From a virus, in IMG/VR virus record IMGVR_UViG_3300018875_000003, positions 1 to 64,000 of that record: DNA of 64,000 nucleotides; one strand, written 5' to 3'. A model generated the notes under the pieces. That model saw nothing but the letters and a program-made list of their open reading frames with translations. It made no database searches and was not told the DNA's origin. A program made the position numbers and the translations under genes. Below are positions 62,966 through 64,000 of the stretch, piece after piece. Positions within the stretch are counted from its first letter, which is position 1, and the number at the start of each line of letters is the position of its first letter.

Positions 62966-63100
62966 ATGATTAAATCACTGGTTTCAATCATTCGAGGTGA
63001 CAATGAGGACATAAGCACTGTCCACCTGTTCGCTTGGCATATTATTGGCGCCATGCTTGCTTCTGCTGTTGCACTTGCTGTCGGTCATACGTTTATATAG
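62966..63100 (+). CDS. Small membrane protein (44 aa)
   Basis: ATG 62966 follows GAGGTG by six bases. After ~20 polar residues, HIIGAMLASAVALAVGHTFI is a hydrophobic helix, so it is a single-pass membrane peptide. Small proteins of this kind are common in phage early regions. The function is unknown. Confidence 0.45.
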   Translation: MIKSLVSIIRGDNEDISTVHLFAWHIIGAMLASAVALAVGHTFI

Positions 63101-63192
63101 CCGCCTGATGAGTCCCTGGCGTGGGACGAAACCAGAATGTCGTGAGATATGCTGGTCGCGGATTGCCGCAGCTTATACAAGGAGGAATGTTT

Positions 63193-63528
63193 ATGCCATT
63201 AAAGCTATATACAGCTCAGTATGCTTATCGTGGTCCGGATCGTGTGGATACCACAGTGAAAAGCAGTGATGGTATCTTTGCGCCGACCTGGGATATTGTC
63301 ATGGGTGTGAAGAAAGGTCGGATCACCGAGCAGCAGTATACGGATGAGTATTATCGTATGATGCGCGATTCATATACCCAGAACTATGACAAATGGATGG
63401 AGCTTCTATCCAGAGATGAGGCGACGATCGTATGCTTCTGTGCGTATGGCCAGTTCTGTCATCGTCATCTACTGAAAGACATGCTTGTTAAATGTGGCGC
63501 CACTTATATGGGCGAACGTGGAAGGTGA
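63193..63528 (+). CDS. DUF488-like protein (111 aa)
   Basis: ATG 63193 (MPLKLYTAQYAYRG) follows AAGGAGG by seven bases. YRGPDRVDTTVKSSDGIFAP then CFCAYGQFCHRHLL (Cys81, 83, 89 and His90) match the DUF488 pattern (a conserved C..CHR near the end of the core). The family is found in bacteria and phages; its function is unsettled. The rest is helical and polar. Confidence 0.55.
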   Translation: MPLKLYTAQYAYRGPDRVDTTVKSSDGIFAPTWDIVMGVKKGRITEQQYTDEYYRMMRDSYTQNYDKWMELLSRDEATIVCFCAYGQFCHRHLLKDMLVKCGATYMGERGR

Positions 63529-63532
63529 TATC

Positions 63533-63724
63533 ATGGAAATTACACACGAATATGTATCTGGAGAGATCAATAAGCTACTGTCGAAGTATGACTTCCCTAT
63601 TTATGCGCTGCAGGATGTATCCAAGCGGCTGGGTGATTCTGATGACCCAAACTATGCAGCGCAGCAGCTTCGATATTTGCAGAACCTTGTTGGAGCTGGC
63701 TATGCTAAAATGAAGTCTAAATAA
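63533..63724 (+). CDS. Small protein (63 aa)
   Basis: ATG 63533 follows GGTGATATC and comes five bases after the DUF488-like gene. The sequence (ITHEYVSGEINKLLSKYDFP, IYALQDVSKRLGDSDDPNYA, QQLRYLQNLVGAGY) is helical. It resembles short phage proteins of DUF6877 type, but this is uncertain. Confidence 0.45.
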   Translation: MEITHEYVSGEINKLLSKYDFPIYALQDVSKRLGDSDDPNYAAQQLRYLQNLVGAGYAKMKSK

Positions 63725-63741
63725 TCTTATCGGAGGTATAT

Positions 63742-64000
63742 ATGACTAAACAATCTAAAGCATTGAATGCACTCTGCGTTTTGTATCCTCATGCGCGCCC
63801 TGCTGCAGGTGAAGGATACAATATGATCCGTGCTGAGCGTTATGACAACCCTGTTGACTTTCAGAATCTTGTTACCTGTCTTCTTGCTGCGTTCCCCTCT
63901 TCCCTATTCGATCATGCAGATTATGTGGAGGTTAGATTCTCCGCCGACACGATCACAGTGTACACTGGCCACTTCCTGGTTGAGTCTGACGTATATAACG
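63742..64000 (+). CDS. Hypothetical protein, partial (runs off right edge)
   Basis: ATG 63742 has CGGAGG five bases upstream. At least 86 residues are visible (NALCVLYPHARPAAGEGYNM; FRFSAD-like beta end near VEVRFSADTITVYTGHFLVE). The frame continues past the window. It is the last in the row of small plus-strand genes. No family is known. Confidence 0.5.
   Translation, partial: MTKQSKALNALCVLYPHARPAAGEGYNMIRAERYDNPVDFQNLVTCLLAAFPSSLFDHADYVEVRFSADTITVYTGHFLVESDVYN

Overview
The window is an interior piece of a large tailed-phage genome. It carries terminase, a portal, an HK97-type capsid, a contractile sheath with tube proteins, and a tail lysin. Strong AGGAGG-type ribosome binding sites, and a lysin with glucosaminidase and M15-like domains at the end of the tail genes, point to a Gram-positive (Firmicutes-like) host. 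I cannot name the species. No tRNA, rRNA, CRISPR array, integrase or insertion sequence was seen.

Left part (1-55,720) is almost entirely minus strand, so it reads from high to low coordinates. From 55.7 to 51 kb are small accessory genes (zinc-finger protein, P-loop ATPase, DUF1653-like protein), then an actin-like filament gene with a 57-residue partner and a 10-bp iteron array. From 51 to 46 kb are a candidate small terminase, four short glycine/alanine-rich proteins and the large terminase. From 46 to 38 kb are a helical protein, a portal-MuF fusion, a protease-scaffold fusion, a second capsid-associated protein, the major capsid protein and a lysine/alanine-tailed protein. From 38 to 28 kb is a block of beta-rich surface or fibre-like proteins that share one recurring beta module. 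From 28 to 19 kb are connector proteins, a short sheath-like protein, the tail sheath, three related tube proteins and two related tail assembly chaperones. From 19 kb to the left edge are three giant genes: a 1959-residue protein in the tape-measure position, a 2256-residue protein joining a DEDDh exonuclease to a beta-prime-like RNA polymerase barrel, and a tail lysin of more than 2000 residues.

Right part (55,962-64,000) is plus strand: a membrane protein, a 57-residue protein, a second single-chain RNA polymerase of the YonO/eukaryotic-RdRP type (1186 residues), and a run of small genes typical of an early or host-takeover region. Between them lie structured non-coding stretches, including a 37-bp imperfect inverted repeat 300 bp apart.

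The most notable idea is a two-polymerase programme made of single-chain, double-psi-barrel enzymes. One (exonuclease fused) is encoded among tail genes and is probably carried in the virion; the other is made in the cell. A palindrome, TGTAAC-N2-GTTACA, recurs upstream of minus-strand gene blocks, and its half-site also forms the iterons in front of the actin gene. This suggests a shared phage DNA-binding protein or promoter class.
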